Assembly: GCA_036570425.1 (NCBI GenBank)
Contig: DATCYF010000023.1
Coordinates: 376,754-440,753, forward strand
Length of the DNA stretch: 64,000 nucleotides
Reading direction: 5' to 3'
Source of the DNA: Rhizorhapis sp036570425
GTDB lineage: Bacteria > Pseudomonadota > Alphaproteobacteria > Sphingomonadales > Sphingomonadaceae
Notes under the pieces: generated by a model
What the model was told of the DNA's origin: nothing
What the model saw: the letters and a program-made list of their open reading frames with translations, nothing else
Database searches by the model: none
Part shown: positions 51,602 through 61,251 of the stretch, one piece after another
How positions within the stretch are numbered: position 1 is the stretch's first letter
Layout: each line of letters opens with the position of its first letter
Position numbers and translations under genes: made by a program

Positions 51602-52612
51602 ATGGACGCACGTGGCGGAATGGGCGGGAGCCTTAAAGGGCTGGACCTGCGCGCCGAAATCGACCGGCTGCGCAAGGAGCGGAATGCTGTCATCCTTGCT
51701 CATTATTATCAAAAGCCAGAGATCCAGGATCTCGCAGATTTCGTAGGCGACAGCCTGGACCTTTCCCGCAAGGCGCAGGCGACCAATGCGGATGTCATCG
51801 CCTTCTGCGGCGTCCGCTTCATGGCGGAAACCGCGAAAATTCTGTCGCCGGAAAAGATCGTGGTCCTGCCGGATATGGACGCGGGTTGCTCCCTTGAGGA
51901 TTCCTGCCCGCCGGACAAGTTCAAGGCCTTCAGGGATGCTCATCCGGATCATATTGCGCTCAGCTACATAAATTGTTCAGCGGAGGTGAAGGCGCTCAGT
52001 GACATCATCGTCACCAGTTCGTCGGCTGAAAAAATTCTCTCGCAAATTCCGCAGGACCAGAAAATCATTTTCGGTCCGGATAAGCATCTGGGCGGTTATC
52101 TTTCCCGGAAGATGGGGCGCGACATGCTGCTCTGGCCGGGCGTTTGCATCGTGCATGAGGCGTTTAGCGAAACCGAGCTGCTGAAGCTGAAGGCGCAATA
52201 TCCCGGCACTCCGGTGGCGGCGCATCCCGAATGCCCGGCGCATATTGTCGATCATGCCGATTATGTCGGCTCGACCAGCGGCATTCTGGATTTTGCGAAC
52301 AATATGGAAGGCGACACGCTGATCGTCGCGACAGAGCCGCACATCATCCATCAGATGGAAAAGGCGATGCCGCAGAAGACGTTTATCGGCGCGCCTGGCG
52401 CGGACGGTAACTGCAACTGCAACATCTGTCCCTATATGGCGCTTAACACGATGGAGAAGCTGTATTTCGCGCTGCGCGACCTGGAGCCGCGCATCGAGAT
52501 GGACGAGGGGCTCCGCCTGGCCGCCAAGAAGAGCCTTGACCGCATGCTTGAGATGGCGAGTGGCACGGTGGGGCAGGGCGATGTCGGCAAACCGATGGTG
52601 GCGGGAGCCTGA
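51602..52612 (+). CDS. nadA: Quinolinate synthase
   Basis: 336 residues. Makes quinolinate from iminoaspartate and dihydroxyacetone phosphate for NAD synthesis, with a [4Fe-4S] cluster. Motifs are ILAHYYQKPEIQDLADF, CGVRFMAETAKIL, DMDAGCSLEDSCP, and the cysteines of NCNCNICPYMALNTMEKL. Two genes on is nadC; nadB is not in the window. Length typical of the long form. Confidence 0.97.
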   Translation: MDARGGMGGSLKGLDLRAEIDRLRKERNAVILAHYYQKPEIQDLADFVGDSLDLSRKAQATNADVIAFCGVRFMAETAKILSPEKIVVLPDMDAGCSLEDSCPPDKFKAFRDAHPDHIALSYINCSAEVKALSDIIVTSSSAEKILSQIPQDQKIIFGPDKHLGGYLSRKMGRDMLLWPGVCIVHEAFSETELLKLKAQYPGTPVAAHPECPAHIVDHADYVGSTSGILDFANNMEGDTLIVATEPHIIHQMEKAMPQKTFIGAPGADGNCNCNICPYMALNTMEKLYFALRDLEPRIEMDEGLRLAAKKSLDRMLEMASGTVGQGDVGKPMVAGA

Positions 52613-52698
52613 ATTATTGACGCAGTCCTGTGAGGGCGGGGAATTCAGCTTAAAAGCTAAATTCCTCGCCCTCTGGCGACTGACGTTCGGAGAAATAG

Positions 52699-53547
52699 AT
52701 GACGTTCACTCTCGACAGGTTCGATCTTGATGCCTTTGTCGCCTCCACCTTGGCGGAAGATTTGGGCGAAATTGGGGATATCACTTCTGCAGCGGTAATT
52801 CCTGCCGACGCGATGTTTTCTGGGGTGATGGACAGCCGGGATGATGTGGTTGTCGCGGGGCTTCCGCTGGCCGAAGCCTTTTTCAGGGCGCTGGACCCCG
52901 ACGTGGAGATCGAAGCTCTCGTTCGAGATGGCGACCATGTTAAAGCCGGAACAGATGTCATGCGCCTGAAAGGCAAGGCGCAGGCGATGCTGACGGCGGA
53001 GCGATCCGCGCTTAATACGGTGCAGCACCTGACGGGCATAGCCACCATGGCGCGTCAATATGTGGACCGCATCGCCGGTACGCGCGCGACTTTGCTTGAT
53101 ACGCGCAAGACGATACCGGGCCTGCGCATGCTGGAGAAATATGCCACGCGGATGGGCGGAGCGTCCAATCACCGTATGGGTCTTTGGGACGCCGCAATGA
53201 TCAAGGACAATCATGTAGCGGTTGCCGGATCAGTCGAAGAAGCTGTGCGCCGTGCAGCTGCGGCGGGCATTCAGCGCATAATTGTTGAGGTAGATCGGGT
53301 CGATCAGATCGAACCGGCTCTTGCGGCCGGGGCGACCCATTTGCTTCTCGACAATATGGAGCCCGCCGTGTTGCGCGGCGCGGTCACGCTGGTCGGCGGG
53401 CGCGTTCCTACTGAAGCATCAGGCGGCGTCCGGCTGGATACCATCCGCGAAATTGCCGAAACTGGTGTGACGTATATCAGCGTCGGCCGGCTGACCCAGT
53501 CCGCGCCTGCTGCCGATATTGGACTGGATTTTACCAGCGCGCCGTAA
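52699..53547 (+). CDS. nadC: Nicotinate-nucleotide diphosphorylase (carboxylating)
   Basis: 282 residues; converts quinolinate to nicotinate mononucleotide. Shows LAEDLGEIGDITSAAVIP, ERSALNTVQHLTGIAT, LDTRKTIPGLRMLEKYA, MGLWDAAMIKDNH and EASGGVRLDTIREIAETGVT, all typical. Separated by 86 bases from nadA, same strand. Confidence 0.97.
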   Translation: MTFTLDRFDLDAFVASTLAEDLGEIGDITSAAVIPADAMFSGVMDSRDDVVVAGLPLAEAFFRALDPDVEIEALVRDGDHVKAGTDVMRLKGKAQAMLTAERSALNTVQHLTGIATMARQYVDRIAGTRATLLDTRKTIPGLRMLEKYATRMGGASNHRMGLWDAAMIKDNHVAVAGSVEEAVRRAAAAGIQRIIVEVDRVDQIEPALAAGATHLLLDNMEPAVLRGAVTLVGGRVPTEASGGVRLDTIREIAETGVTYISVGRLTQSAPAADIGLDFTSAP

Positions 53548-53570
53548 TCGCTTCATTCCGCACAATTGCG

Positions 53571-53993
53571 TCAGGCCTCGATAACGACACCGGCCGGATG
53601 ATGCTTATCCAGGTGTTTGCGGATCATCCTGAGATTCCTGCTGTTGGAACGAAAGAAAAGGTCAAAGGCGTCGCCGACGAAGGGAATGGCTCCGATCGCC
53701 GTGTCAACGCCGACATTCGCCGCCATCCGTAGGAGCTTGAACTTCGACATGCCTAGATTGCGTGCTTCCCAGACGATCCAGGCACCCATGGCCGCCGTCA
53801 CCACATCGCCGACAATCGGGATGAGGCCGACGATGCTGTCCAGTCCGACGCGGCGCCGGATGCCAGGAATGACAAACAATCCTTCCAGCATGGCCTCCAT
53901 GGCTTCCACCCGCGCACGGACGGACGCGGGGTCCGTTCCCATCCCGGGCATGCGGCGGGCGAATTCGTTGATCTGATTTTGTGAAACACGCAT
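53571..53993 (-). CDS. DUF4112 membrane-associated protein
   Basis: 140 residues. Two hydrophobic segments (GLDSIVGLIPIVGDVVTAAM and VGVDTAIGAIPFVGDAFDLF) each contain the IP-VGD repeat typical of DUF4112, and a helical linker joins them. Function unknown; the family is widespread in proteobacteria. It lies downstream of nadC on the opposite strand and is preceded by the binding-protein gene. Confidence 0.9.
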   Translation of the reverse strand: MRVSQNQINEFARRMPGMGTDPASVRARVEAMEAMLEGLFVIPGIRRRVGLDSIVGLIPIVGDVVTAAMGAWIVWEARNLGMSKFKLLRMAANVGVDTAIGAIPFVGDAFDLFFRSNSRNLRMIRKHLDKHHPAGVVIEA

Positions 53994-54014
53994 GATATTA
54001 CTGCTCCTTATGCC

Positions 54015-55493
54015 CTATTTGGGTTCGGGTAGCAGATGGTTCAATGGATGCCGTCCGCGCGGGCTTGGCTGGAAGCCTTGGAGGCGTCGTGAAACGAGCG
54101 ACCACCTGACCGGTGCGGCCAACGGAATATAACCGCCATGAGCAAGCGTGAGCACCTCCGCCTCATCCAATTTACGCAGCATTTCCTCAATGCTTTGCGC
54201 CTGCTGGGCCTCACTGAGCCTTGCGGTCGCCTCGGAACTGCAAGCCATCTCATAGGCGCAACTGATCCGCCCCAGATACCATAGCGCGCTATCATAAGGC
54301 GCGACTTCGTCAATCAGACGCAGATCGGCGTCTGCATCACGGTCTACTCGTACAGATGGCACGCCAATCCGCGCAAAATCCGAAGAAAGGATGCGGAACA
54401 GCAAGTTGCTGCCCGAGCCCGCGGGAAGGGCAATGCGCAAAGGTTCAAGCGGCCCATGACGCGCTGTCCAGCTTGAGACAACGACGCGGGCGTAGCTACG
54501 GCGCTCTTCGATATTCAGTTCGTTCCAGCGCGGTTGCGAAGGAGGGCGCGTCATTTCCAGTTGTTCTGGCAAGATGGCGCCCGTCACTGTCCATCCCGCC
54601 AGGGAGAAGTCAGCAGGCAGGCGCTCGCGTTCGATCGCCATGGACAGCGCTTCCCGGTTTCCCGGCTCGCCCAGAAATCCCTTTTCCTCAACCACGGCAA
54701 GGCCGAACAAGCCGTGGACTGGATCAACCCGCACATCGTCCTTGTCCACATTGGCGACGCTAAGCAACGGCAAATCCGAATAGCGACCGCCCAGAACGAG
54801 CCCTGTCAAACCTTTGCGAAAGCGCACGATTCCGACGGCTATGCGTTCTGCGCGAAGCACGCGGCGCGCGCTGCGGGGCGCGGGTGGCTCCTCTTCACCA
54901 CTGTCGGATTCGTCGCGCACTGGCGTCAACAGCCATGCTTTGCCGCGTCGTTCGCGCCGATATGGACCAGCGCCGCCATTCTTGCCGCTGATCCCCATCT
55001 GTGGCTGCGCCAATATTTGCAAGAAGTTGGGACGTGGAGCGGAAAGACGAATTTCGATCACCTGCCCGGTCATGGCGAGTATTTCGGAAACAGATTGCAG
55101 ATCGGGGCGCAGGCTGGAACGCGCACTAACCTTTACGCGTGAGGACAGGATGCGGGCGACTTGCTCTGCGGTGATTTCTTCCCCATCCGGCCAAGTGGCC
55201 TTACGCAAGCGAAAGATGTAGCTTTTGCCCTCATCTTCCACGATCCACCGTTCGGCAAGAGCTGGCTCGATTTCGCCTTGCGCATCAAATGCCACCAGGC
55301 CCTGCCCCGTTGCGCCGATCATCAGCTGGGCAGCGGGGCGCTGTTGGCGTGATAACGGGTGAGCCAGATCGTCAGGCAAACCTGCAATGCTGACTGCCAC
55401 GGGTCCGGTTTCCTTGTCATCCGAACAACTCCCGAGCGTAAGCGCGGAGAGGGCCGCAAATAAGATCGCCGAAAATCGGATGACGGAATGCAT
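54015..55493 (-). CDS. ABC-type substrate-binding lipoprotein (family 5, peptide type)
   Basis: 492 residues. Lipoprotein signal with LGSC lipobox near residue 23. Body pattern of family 5 binding proteins: ALAERWIVEDEGKSYIFRLR, ATWPDGEEITAEQVARILSS, then a conserved-looking C-terminus. No permease or ATPase genes lie next to it, so it may be an orphan. Several typical contacts of peptide-binding members are weak, so substrate is unclear. It is periplasmic, anchored to a membrane. Confidence 0.85.
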   Translation of the reverse strand: MHSVIRFSAILFAALSALTLGSCSDDKETGPVAVSIAGLPDDLAHPLSRQQRPAAQLMIGATGQGLVAFDAQGEIEPALAERWIVEDEGKSYIFRLRKATWPDGEEITAEQVARILSSRVKVSARSSLRPDLQSVSEILAMTGQVIEIRLSAPRPNFLQILAQPQMGISGKNGGAGPYRRERRGKAWLLTPVRDESDSGEEEPPAPRSARRVLRAERIAVGIVRFRKGLTGLVLGGRYSDLPLLSVANVDKDDVRVDPVHGLFGLAVVEEKGFLGEPGNREALSMAIERERLPADFSLAGWTVTGAILPEQLEMTRPPSQPRWNELNIEERRSYARVVVSSWTARHGPLEPLRIALPAGSGSNLLFRILSSDFARIGVPSVRVDRDADADLRLIDEVAPYDSALWYLGRISCAYEMACSSEATARLSEAQQAQSIEEMLRKLDEAEVLTLAHGGYIPLAAPVRWSLVSRRLQGFQPSPRGRHPLNHLLPEPK

Positions 55494-55675
55494 TACTGTC
55501 CCTGCTTTGGCCGCAGTGTGAAGCCTGGATGTATATTGTCGGGATCATTGCGCCAACCCGCTATTCCAAAGCGTGCGTTCTGAACCTTAAACGCCGCGGG
55601 TCGGACAGGCAGGCGTGTCGCAACCAATTCCATTCCAGCCCGTTTCAGTAAGGATGGATAGAAAGGGCTAATGTT

Positions 55676-55882
55676 ATGACTGATGAAAGAAAATCCGGTT
55701 CGCAGATCGAAGGCGAAGGAAGCTATGAAGGCTCGAAAAAATTCCAGAAAGCCCAGCAGGAATTTGCCAGTGGTGGCAAGGTAGATGAAAAGGCGAAGGA
55801 AGCTGCCGACGCGCTTGACGGACCTGAAGGTGCAGAACTGGAAAAGGCGCGCCGGAAATCCGCTGAAGGGAAAAGCCTGTAG
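55676..55882 (+). CDS. Small hydrophilic protein, stress-type composition
   Basis: 68 residues, Lys/Glu/Ala/Ser rich without hydrophobic segments: IEGEGSYEGSKKFQKAQQEF and EKAKEAADALDGPEGAELEK. Composition suggests a disordered or helical stress-related protein; similar small proteins occur in many sphingomonads. Function unknown. Confidence 0.75.
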   Translation: MTDERKSGSQIEGEGSYEGSKKFQKAQQEFASGGKVDEKAKEAADALDGPEGAELEKARRKSAEGKSL

Positions 55883-55978
55883 TGGCCGTTAAGGCGCGAG
55901 GCTCCTAACAACACAATTATGCAAATCCTAAATGCCGCTGACCGCACACATGCTACCCATGAGCAAAGTGGGAATATG

Positions 55979-56065
55979 TGGTGCGGACGGCGGGACTTGA
56001 ACCCGCACTTCCATACGGAAAGCAGATTTTAAGTCTGCTGCGTCTACCGATTTCGCCACGTCCGC
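55979..56065 (-). tRNA. tRNA-Leu (anticodon TAA)
   Basis: On the minus strand: acceptor GCGGACG (56065-56059) pairs with CGTCCGC, the anticodon stem is CAGA/TCTG with loop CTTAAAA (TAA), there is a long variable arm as in class II tRNAs, and the T-arm has GTTCAAGTCCCGC. The 3' CCA (55981-55979) is encoded. Confidence 0.96.
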
Positions 56066-56181
56066 ACAACTTCGTCGCCGGTAGAGACGACAGATCGTGC
56101 CGGAGCAGTGCAGAATTACGGATAGATCGTCAAGCCAGAGATATCCCTGCGCATGAACAAAGGGCGGCGGTTTATGTCCGC

Positions 56182-56463
56182 TTATTCAGTGTTCAGTCGT
56201 TCACGCATTTCCTTGCCCGGTTTGAAATAGGGAACGCGTTTGGCGTTCACTTCCACCGCTTCCCCGGTGCGCGGATTGCGGCCGGTCCGTGCGTCACGGC
56301 TTCGGGTGGTAAATGCTCCGAATCCCCGCAATTCGACGCGGCCCCCCGCGGCAAGACGATCAACAATTTCTTGAAAAAAGAGATCGACGATCTTCTCGAC
56401 TTCCTGAAGCGTCAGCTCAGGATTCTCTTCCGCCAGTTTTTGAATCAATTCCGATCTGATCAT
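56182..56463 (-). CDS. ihfB: Integration host factor beta subunit
   Basis: 93 residues from ATG 56463; a longer start to 56484 is less likely. IRSELIQKLAEENPELTL opens the protein, then VELRGFGAFTTRSRDARTGR and NPRTGEAVEV (with the DNA-intercalating Pro), typical of IHF-beta. It bends DNA with IHF-alpha. Located downstream of rpsA, as in many proteobacteria. Confidence 0.96.
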   Translation of the reverse strand: MIRSELIQKLAEENPELTLQEVEKIVDLFFQEIVDRLAAGGRVELRGFGAFTTRSRDARTGRNPRTGEAVEVNAKRVPYFKPGKEMRERLNTE

Positions 56464-56610
56464 CCGAGTTCCCCAACTCCCCACTCTTCATTGTCGATCA
56501 TACTAAATGCTTGATTGTATGAAAATATTGAAAGTGACCAAAGACAAGAATAACCGCAAAATATTTCGTTCTGTACGGTTTTATGAGAAATAAAGATTAC
56601 GGACATGAAA

Positions 56611-56642
56611 CAAATAAGCCCGCCAAGACGAACTTGGCGGGC
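56611..56642 (-). terminator. Terminator after rpsA
   Basis: GCCCGCCAAG (56618-56627) and CTTGGCGGGC (56633-56642) form a perfect 10-base stem with a 5-base loop. Read on the minus strand it is followed by TTATTTG. It lies 30 bases after the rpsA stop and separates rpsA from ihfB. Confidence 0.88.
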
Positions 56643-56672
56643 TGTTTGACTTAAATCGATCGGTTGGGTCGA

Positions 56673-58379
56673 TTATTCGGCCTTCTGCTTCAGTGCCTCT
56701 CCCAGGATATCGCCGAGCGACGCACCCGAATCCGAGGAACCATATTGTGCAACAGCTTGCTTCTCTTCGGCAATTTGCAACGCCTTGATCGAGAAATTGG
56801 GTTTCTTGCTGCGGTCGAAACCGATAACCATCGCATCGACCTTCTGGCCGGTTTGGAAGCGGTCGGGACGCTGTTCGTCACGGTCGCGGCCAAGATCGCT
56901 ACGCTTGATGAAGCCAGTTGCACCGTCTTCACCGGCCTGGACTTCAAGGCCGCCATCGCGGACTTCAAGAACCGTGACGGTAACGGTCGCGCCCTTGTTA
57001 AGGCCGCTGGTCGAGGCAGAAATGCCTGCACCCGGCGCACCCTTTTCAAGCTGCTTCATGCCCAGCGAAATGCGCTCCTTCTCGACATCGATGTCGAGAA
57101 CGACTGCCTGGACGACTTCACCCTTGCGATGGAGGTTAAGCGCGTCTTCGCCGGAGATTCCCCATGCGATGTCAGACATGTGGACCATGCCATCGACGTC
57201 GCCGTCGAGACCAATGAACAGGCCGAATTCAGTGGCGTTCTTGACTTCGCCTTCGACCACGCTGCCAATCGGGTGACGGTCAGCAAAGCTGTCCCACGGA
57301 TTGGACTGTGCCTGCTTGAGGCCCAGCGAAATGCGGCGCTTGTCTTCGTCCACTTCCAGCACCATGACGTCGACTTCCTGGCTGGTGGACACGATCTTGC
57401 CCGGATGGACATTTTTCTTGGTCCAGCTCATTTCGGAAACGTGGACCAGACCTTCGATGCCCGCTTCCAGTTCCACGAAAGCGCCATATTCGGTGATGTT
57501 CGTGACGCGACCGGTCAGCTTCGCGCCCACCGGGTATTTGGCGCTGGCGCCTTCCCAAGGATCGCTTTCAAGCTGCTTCATGCCCAGCGAAATCCGCTGC
57601 GTGTCGCGATTGATGCGGATGATCTGTACGCGGACGGTGTCGCCAATGTTGATCATCTCATTCGGGTGATTGACCCGCTTGTAGCTAAGATCCGTGACGT
57701 GCAGCAGGCCATCAATGCCGCCCAGGTCAACAAAGGCGCCATAATCGGTGATGTTCTTGACCACGCCCTCGATAACCTGGCCTTCATGCAAGGTCTGGAT
57801 AAGGCCGCTGCGCTGCTCGGCGCGGGTTTCTTCCAGGATGGCCCGGCGCGAAACCACGATGTTGCCACGGCGGCGATCCATTTTGAGGATCTGGAAAGGC
57901 TGGGGGATGTCCATGAGCGGTGTTACGTCGCGCACAGGACGAATATCGACCTGGCTGCCGGGAAGGAAAGCGACGGCGCCGTCCAGATCGACAGTGAAGC
58001 CGCCCTTGACGCGGCCGAAGATCACGCCTTCTACGCGTGCGCTCTCGGTAAATTCGGTTTCCAGCTTGTCCCATGCGGCTTCGCGGCGAGCGCGGTCGCG
58101 CGACAGCATGGCTTCGCCACTGGCGTTCTCCACGCGGTCGACATAGACTTCGACTTCGTCACCGATTTTCAGATCGGCCTTCTGGCCAGGGGCGGCGAAT
58201 TCGCGTAGCGCGACGCGGCCTTCGCTCTTGAGACCAACATCAATGACAGCCATGTCATTTTCGATGCCCGTTACGGTGCCTTTGACTACGCGGCCTTCAA
58301 AACCGCCGTCTTCGCCACCGAGTGATTCGTTTAACATTGCCGCGAAATCGTCGCGGGAAGGATGTGCCGTAGAGGCCAT
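56673..58379 (-). CDS. rpsA: 30S ribosomal protein S1
   Basis: 568 residues with six S1 repeats; repeats such as VVKNITDYGAFVDLGGIDGL, GRVTNITEYGAFVELEAGIE and GEVKNATEFGLFIGLDGDVD are visible. Binds mRNA leaders during translation initiation. Follows cmk in the usual order cmk-rpsA-ihfB. The 194 bases between cmk and rpsA (58380-58573) contain no gene and probably carry the promoter and leader. Confidence 0.98.
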   Translation of the reverse strand: MASTAHPSRDDFAAMLNESLGGEDGGFEGRVVKGTVTGIENDMAVIDVGLKSEGRVALREFAAPGQKADLKIGDEVEVYVDRVENASGEAMLSRDRARREAAWDKLETEFTESARVEGVIFGRVKGGFTVDLDGAVAFLPGSQVDIRPVRDVTPLMDIPQPFQILKMDRRRGNIVVSRRAILEETRAEQRSGLIQTLHEGQVIEGVVKNITDYGAFVDLGGIDGLLHVTDLSYKRVNHPNEMINIGDTVRVQIIRINRDTQRISLGMKQLESDPWEGASAKYPVGAKLTGRVTNITEYGAFVELEAGIEGLVHVSEMSWTKKNVHPGKIVSTSQEVDVMVLEVDEDKRRISLGLKQAQSNPWDSFADRHPIGSVVEGEVKNATEFGLFIGLDGDVDGMVHMSDIAWGISGEDALNLHRKGEVVQAVVLDIDVEKERISLGMKQLEKGAPGAGISASTSGLNKGATVTVTVLEVRDGGLEVQAGEDGATGFIKRSDLGRDRDEQRPDRFQTGQKVDAMVIGFDRSKKPNFSIKALQIAEEKQAVAQYGSSDSGASLGDILGEALKQKAE

Positions 58380-58573
58380 AAAGTCTTAGTCCTTACAAGT
58401 CGTTGCTGGCCAGCCGGTTGTCTCCGGCGGTCTTTGGCCAAACCGCAGCCCGCACCGGATGTACGCACCGCATCCGCAGAAAAGCGTGACTTTTGGACGC
58501 ATATGGCTGAATAAGCGAAAAGGGCGCATAGACATGGTCAGTCTCCTGTCCCAGTCTAGCGCCACATAGCCGG

Positions 58574-59209
58574 TCAGTCTGTTTTCTGACCTTCCACCTG
58601 TGCGTCCACAAGCGCGATCGCCTGCCGGACAGCTGCTTCTATACTAAGATCGCTCGTGTCTAGCAAGGCCGCGCCGATAGCCTGTTTCAGCGGCGCTATC
58701 GGACGATTCATGTCCCGCTCATCCCGCGCGCGGATATCAGCGACCAGCGCGTCGAAATCGGCGGGAAGTTCGCGTTGCTGTAATTCGCGCATCCGCCTGA
58801 GAGCCCGCATTTCGGGACTGGCCGTCACGAACAGCTTCACATCAGCGCCAGGCGCAATGACCGTTCCGATATCGCGCCCATCCAGCACCGCGCCACCAGG
58901 CTGGTTCGCGAAATCGCGCTGCCGCTTCACCAGCGCGCCGCGGACAGCAGGGTGAATGGACACGCGAGATGCCAGCGTGCCGGTCGCCTCGCTGCGCAAT
59001 TCAGGATCGGCGAGGAGCGCATTGGCGAAACCGCAGGCTTCGAACGCTTCTGCCTCATTGTCGGGATTGCCGCCCGCCCGCGCGACCGACAGGCCTACGG
59101 CGCGATACAGCATGCCCGTGTCGAGATGGGGCAAGCTGTAATGTGCCGCAAGCGCCCGGGCAATTGTGCCCTTGCCGGAAGCAGCGGGACCATCAACGGC
59201 GATGATCAT
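58574..59209 (-). CDS. cmk: Cytidylate kinase
   Basis: 211 residues. Phosphorylates CMP and dCMP. P-loop VDGPAASGKGTIARALAA near the N-terminus, HLDTGMLYRAVGL, and VLDGRDIGTVIAPGADVKLF with RDE-type motif later (ARDERDMNR). Starts at the aroA stop (TGATG). Normal length. Confidence 0.97.
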   Translation of the reverse strand: MIIAVDGPAASGKGTIARALAAHYSLPHLDTGMLYRAVGLSVARAGGNPDNEAEAFEACGFANALLADPELRSEATGTLASRVSIHPAVRGALVKRQRDFANQPGGAVLDGRDIGTVIAPGADVKLFVTASPEMRALRRMRELQQRELPADFDALVADIRARDERDMNRPIAPLKQAIGAALLDTSDLSIEAAVRQAIALVDAQVEGQKTD

Positions 59210-60540
59210 CAGGCAAAGGCTCCAATCGTTCCGAACAAATCCTCAAACCCCGGGAAACTCGTGGCCACTGGTTCCATGTCATCGATAACCACGCCATCCC
59301 GCGACACAAGACCGGCTACGGCAAAGCTCATTGCAATCCGGTGATCGAGCTTCGTTGCAATCGGACCTCCACCAGGTAGCGGATCGCCTCCGCGTCCTTC
59401 GATGATCAGCCCGTCTTCCAGTTCCTCGACCTTGGCACCAATCAATCGCAGCCCTTCGGCCATGGTGGTGATGCGATCCGATTCCTTGACGCGCAGCTCC
59501 TCCAGCCCTCGAAAGACGCTGCGGCCTTTTGCCATGGCGGCGGCGATGAAGGCGATAGGAAATTCATCCACCATGCTTGGCACATGTGCCGGATCCGGTT
59601 CCACGCCCGTAAGGGTCGAGGCTGTGACGATGAGATCGCCCACAGCTTCTCCGCCGGCTTCTCTTGCATTGGTTATTTCAATATTTCCGCCCATATCGCG
59701 GAGCAGTTCGATCAAGCCAGCGCGCGTGGCATTGAGGCCCACATTTTCGATGACGATGTGCGATCCCGGTACGAGCAGTGCCGCAACCATCGGGAAGGCG
59801 GCGGAGGAAGGATCGCCGGGCACGACAATATCCTGCGGTTTCAACTCGGTCTCGCCCTCTATGGATATGATCCGCGTACCATCCGTTTGGACGTCGACAT
59901 CCAGCTTCGCGCCGAATCCCGTCAGCATCCGCTCGCTATGGTCGCGCGTCGGCACCGGTTCAATGACGCGCGTCAGGCCGGGCGTGTTGAGACCGGCCAG
60001 CAATATAGCGGACTTTACCTGTGCCGAAGCGACTGGCAGCCGGTATTTGATAGGTACGGCAGGGCAGATGCCCCGCAGCATCAGCGGCAGCCGCTGACCG
60101 GGGCTTGCAGTGAACTCAGCGCCCATCATTGAAAGCGGGTCGATCACCCGTCCCATTGGCCGCTTGCTCAGGGACGCGTCTCCAATAAAGGTGGCGGTCA
60201 AGGCATGGCTGGCGAGCAAGCCCATCAGCAAGCGAGTCGATGTACCGCTATTACCCATGTCGAGCGCCTGCTCAGGCTGCATGAGTCCGCCCACACCTAC
60301 GCCAGCAATATGCCAGACGCCTTGCGCATCCCGGTGGATATCGGCGCCCATGGCCCGCATGGCCTCAGCCGTCGCGGTCACATCCTCGCCCTCCAGCAGG
60401 CCTTCTACACGGCTTTCCCCAACGGCCAGCGCCGACAGCATCAGGGCGCGGTGCGAAATGCTTTTGTCACCCGGAACAGTGATGGTGCCTCTAAGGGGCG
60501 GTGCTTTCGTGAAAGCTCTGGACGGGGCAGGGATTTCCAT
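59209..60540 (-). CDS. aroA: 3-phosphoshikimate 1-carboxyvinyltransferase (EPSP synthase)
   Basis: 443 residues; sixth step of the shikimate pathway. Shows VPGDKSISHRALMLSALAVG, LDMGNSGTSTRLLMG, KRPMGRVIDPLSMMGAEF and a later KESDRI motif. The stretch LLMGLLASHALTATF contains an alanine where sensitive class I enzymes carry glycine (NAGTA region reads NSGTS), which suggests a class II, CP4-like enzyme. Class assignment is inference. Confidence 0.96.
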   Translation of the reverse strand: MEIPAPSRAFTKAPPLRGTITVPGDKSISHRALMLSALAVGESRVEGLLEGEDVTATAEAMRAMGADIHRDAQGVWHIAGVGVGGLMQPEQALDMGNSGTSTRLLMGLLASHALTATFIGDASLSKRPMGRVIDPLSMMGAEFTASPGQRLPLMLRGICPAVPIKYRLPVASAQVKSAILLAGLNTPGLTRVIEPVPTRDHSERMLTGFGAKLDVDVQTDGTRIISIEGETELKPQDIVVPGDPSSAAFPMVAALLVPGSHIVIENVGLNATRAGLIELLRDMGGNIEITNAREAGGEAVGDLIVTASTLTGVEPDPAHVPSMVDEFPIAFIAAAMAKGRSVFRGLEELRVKESDRITTMAEGLRLIGAKVEELEDGLIIEGRGGDPLPGGGPIATKLDHRIAMSFAVAGLVSRDGVVIDDMEPVATSFPGFEDLFGTIGAFA

Positions 60541-60704
60541 GGATGAATAACCGAACTCTACGGATTGCGCTGGGGCGCGGATGAAAAATGCGAACCGGCT
60601 TTTGACAGCGCGGCTGTGCTATGGCAAGGCCGCGTGACTTTGCGGCGTGGCGATGGCCATGACGCGGACTTCTTTGGTTTTGTTGAAAAGGATAGAGGCG
60701 GCAC

Positions 60705-61034
60705 ATGGTGAAGCCTGAATGGGGCACGAAGCGGACTTGCCCGAAATGCGGAACGCGCTTCTACGATCTCGGCACGGATGACCCAGTCCAGTGCATCGAA
60801 TGCGGCAATGCGTGGCAACCCGAACCGGTTCTGAAATCGAAGCAGCCGCTTCCTTTTGAAGAAGCGCCCAAGAAAGTGGCTGACAATGTGGAAGCCGACG
60901 CTGACTTGGTGGGCGAAGACGATCTCGACATCGATGTCGACGACGATGGCGATTCGCCAGACAATGACGTCGATCTTGGCGGCGACGAGGATCTGGGCTT
61001 AGCCGCCGCCGACGATGACAAGGACGAAGAATAA
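60705..61034 (+). CDS. TIGR02300 (FYDLN acid domain) protein
   Basis: 109 residues. A zinc ribbon (CPKCGTRFYDLG, then CIECG) is followed by an extremely acidic C-terminus with runs of Asp and Glu. This is the FYDLN_acid/TIGR02300 family of alphaproteobacteria; role unknown, perhaps nucleic acid or protein binding. A conserved neighbour of aroA and cmk, divergently transcribed. Confidence 0.94.
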   Translation: MVKPEWGTKRTCPKCGTRFYDLGTDDPVQCIECGNAWQPEPVLKSKQPLPFEEAPKKVADNVEADADLVGEDDLDIDVDDDGDSPDNDVDLGGDEDLGLAAADDDKDEE

Positions 61035-61137
61035 TTAAATTTATCGTTTTTTGACGCATTAGCCACTTGCAAAGGGGGCGCTTGCTACATTAAAGGCAGC
61101 GCCTCACCGCCGGATACCAGACCGGCGGGGCGATATC

Positions 61138-61213
<76 letters not shown>

Positions 61214-61220
61214 ATTTTTC

Positions 61221-61251
61221 AAAGACCTAGCTGATACTCAGCTAGGTCTTT
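61221..61251. terminator. Terminator after tRNA-Ala
   Basis: A perfect 14-base stem, AAAGACCTAGCTGA (61221-61234) with TCAGCTAGGTCTTT (61238-61251), loop TAC. The A-run and T-run at its ends make it function in both directions. It begins 8 bases after the tRNA. Confidence 0.92.

Noticed and set aside
56664..58208. A 514-residue plus-strand frame
   Set aside because: Antisense to rpsA; the repeats in it mirror the S1 repeats.
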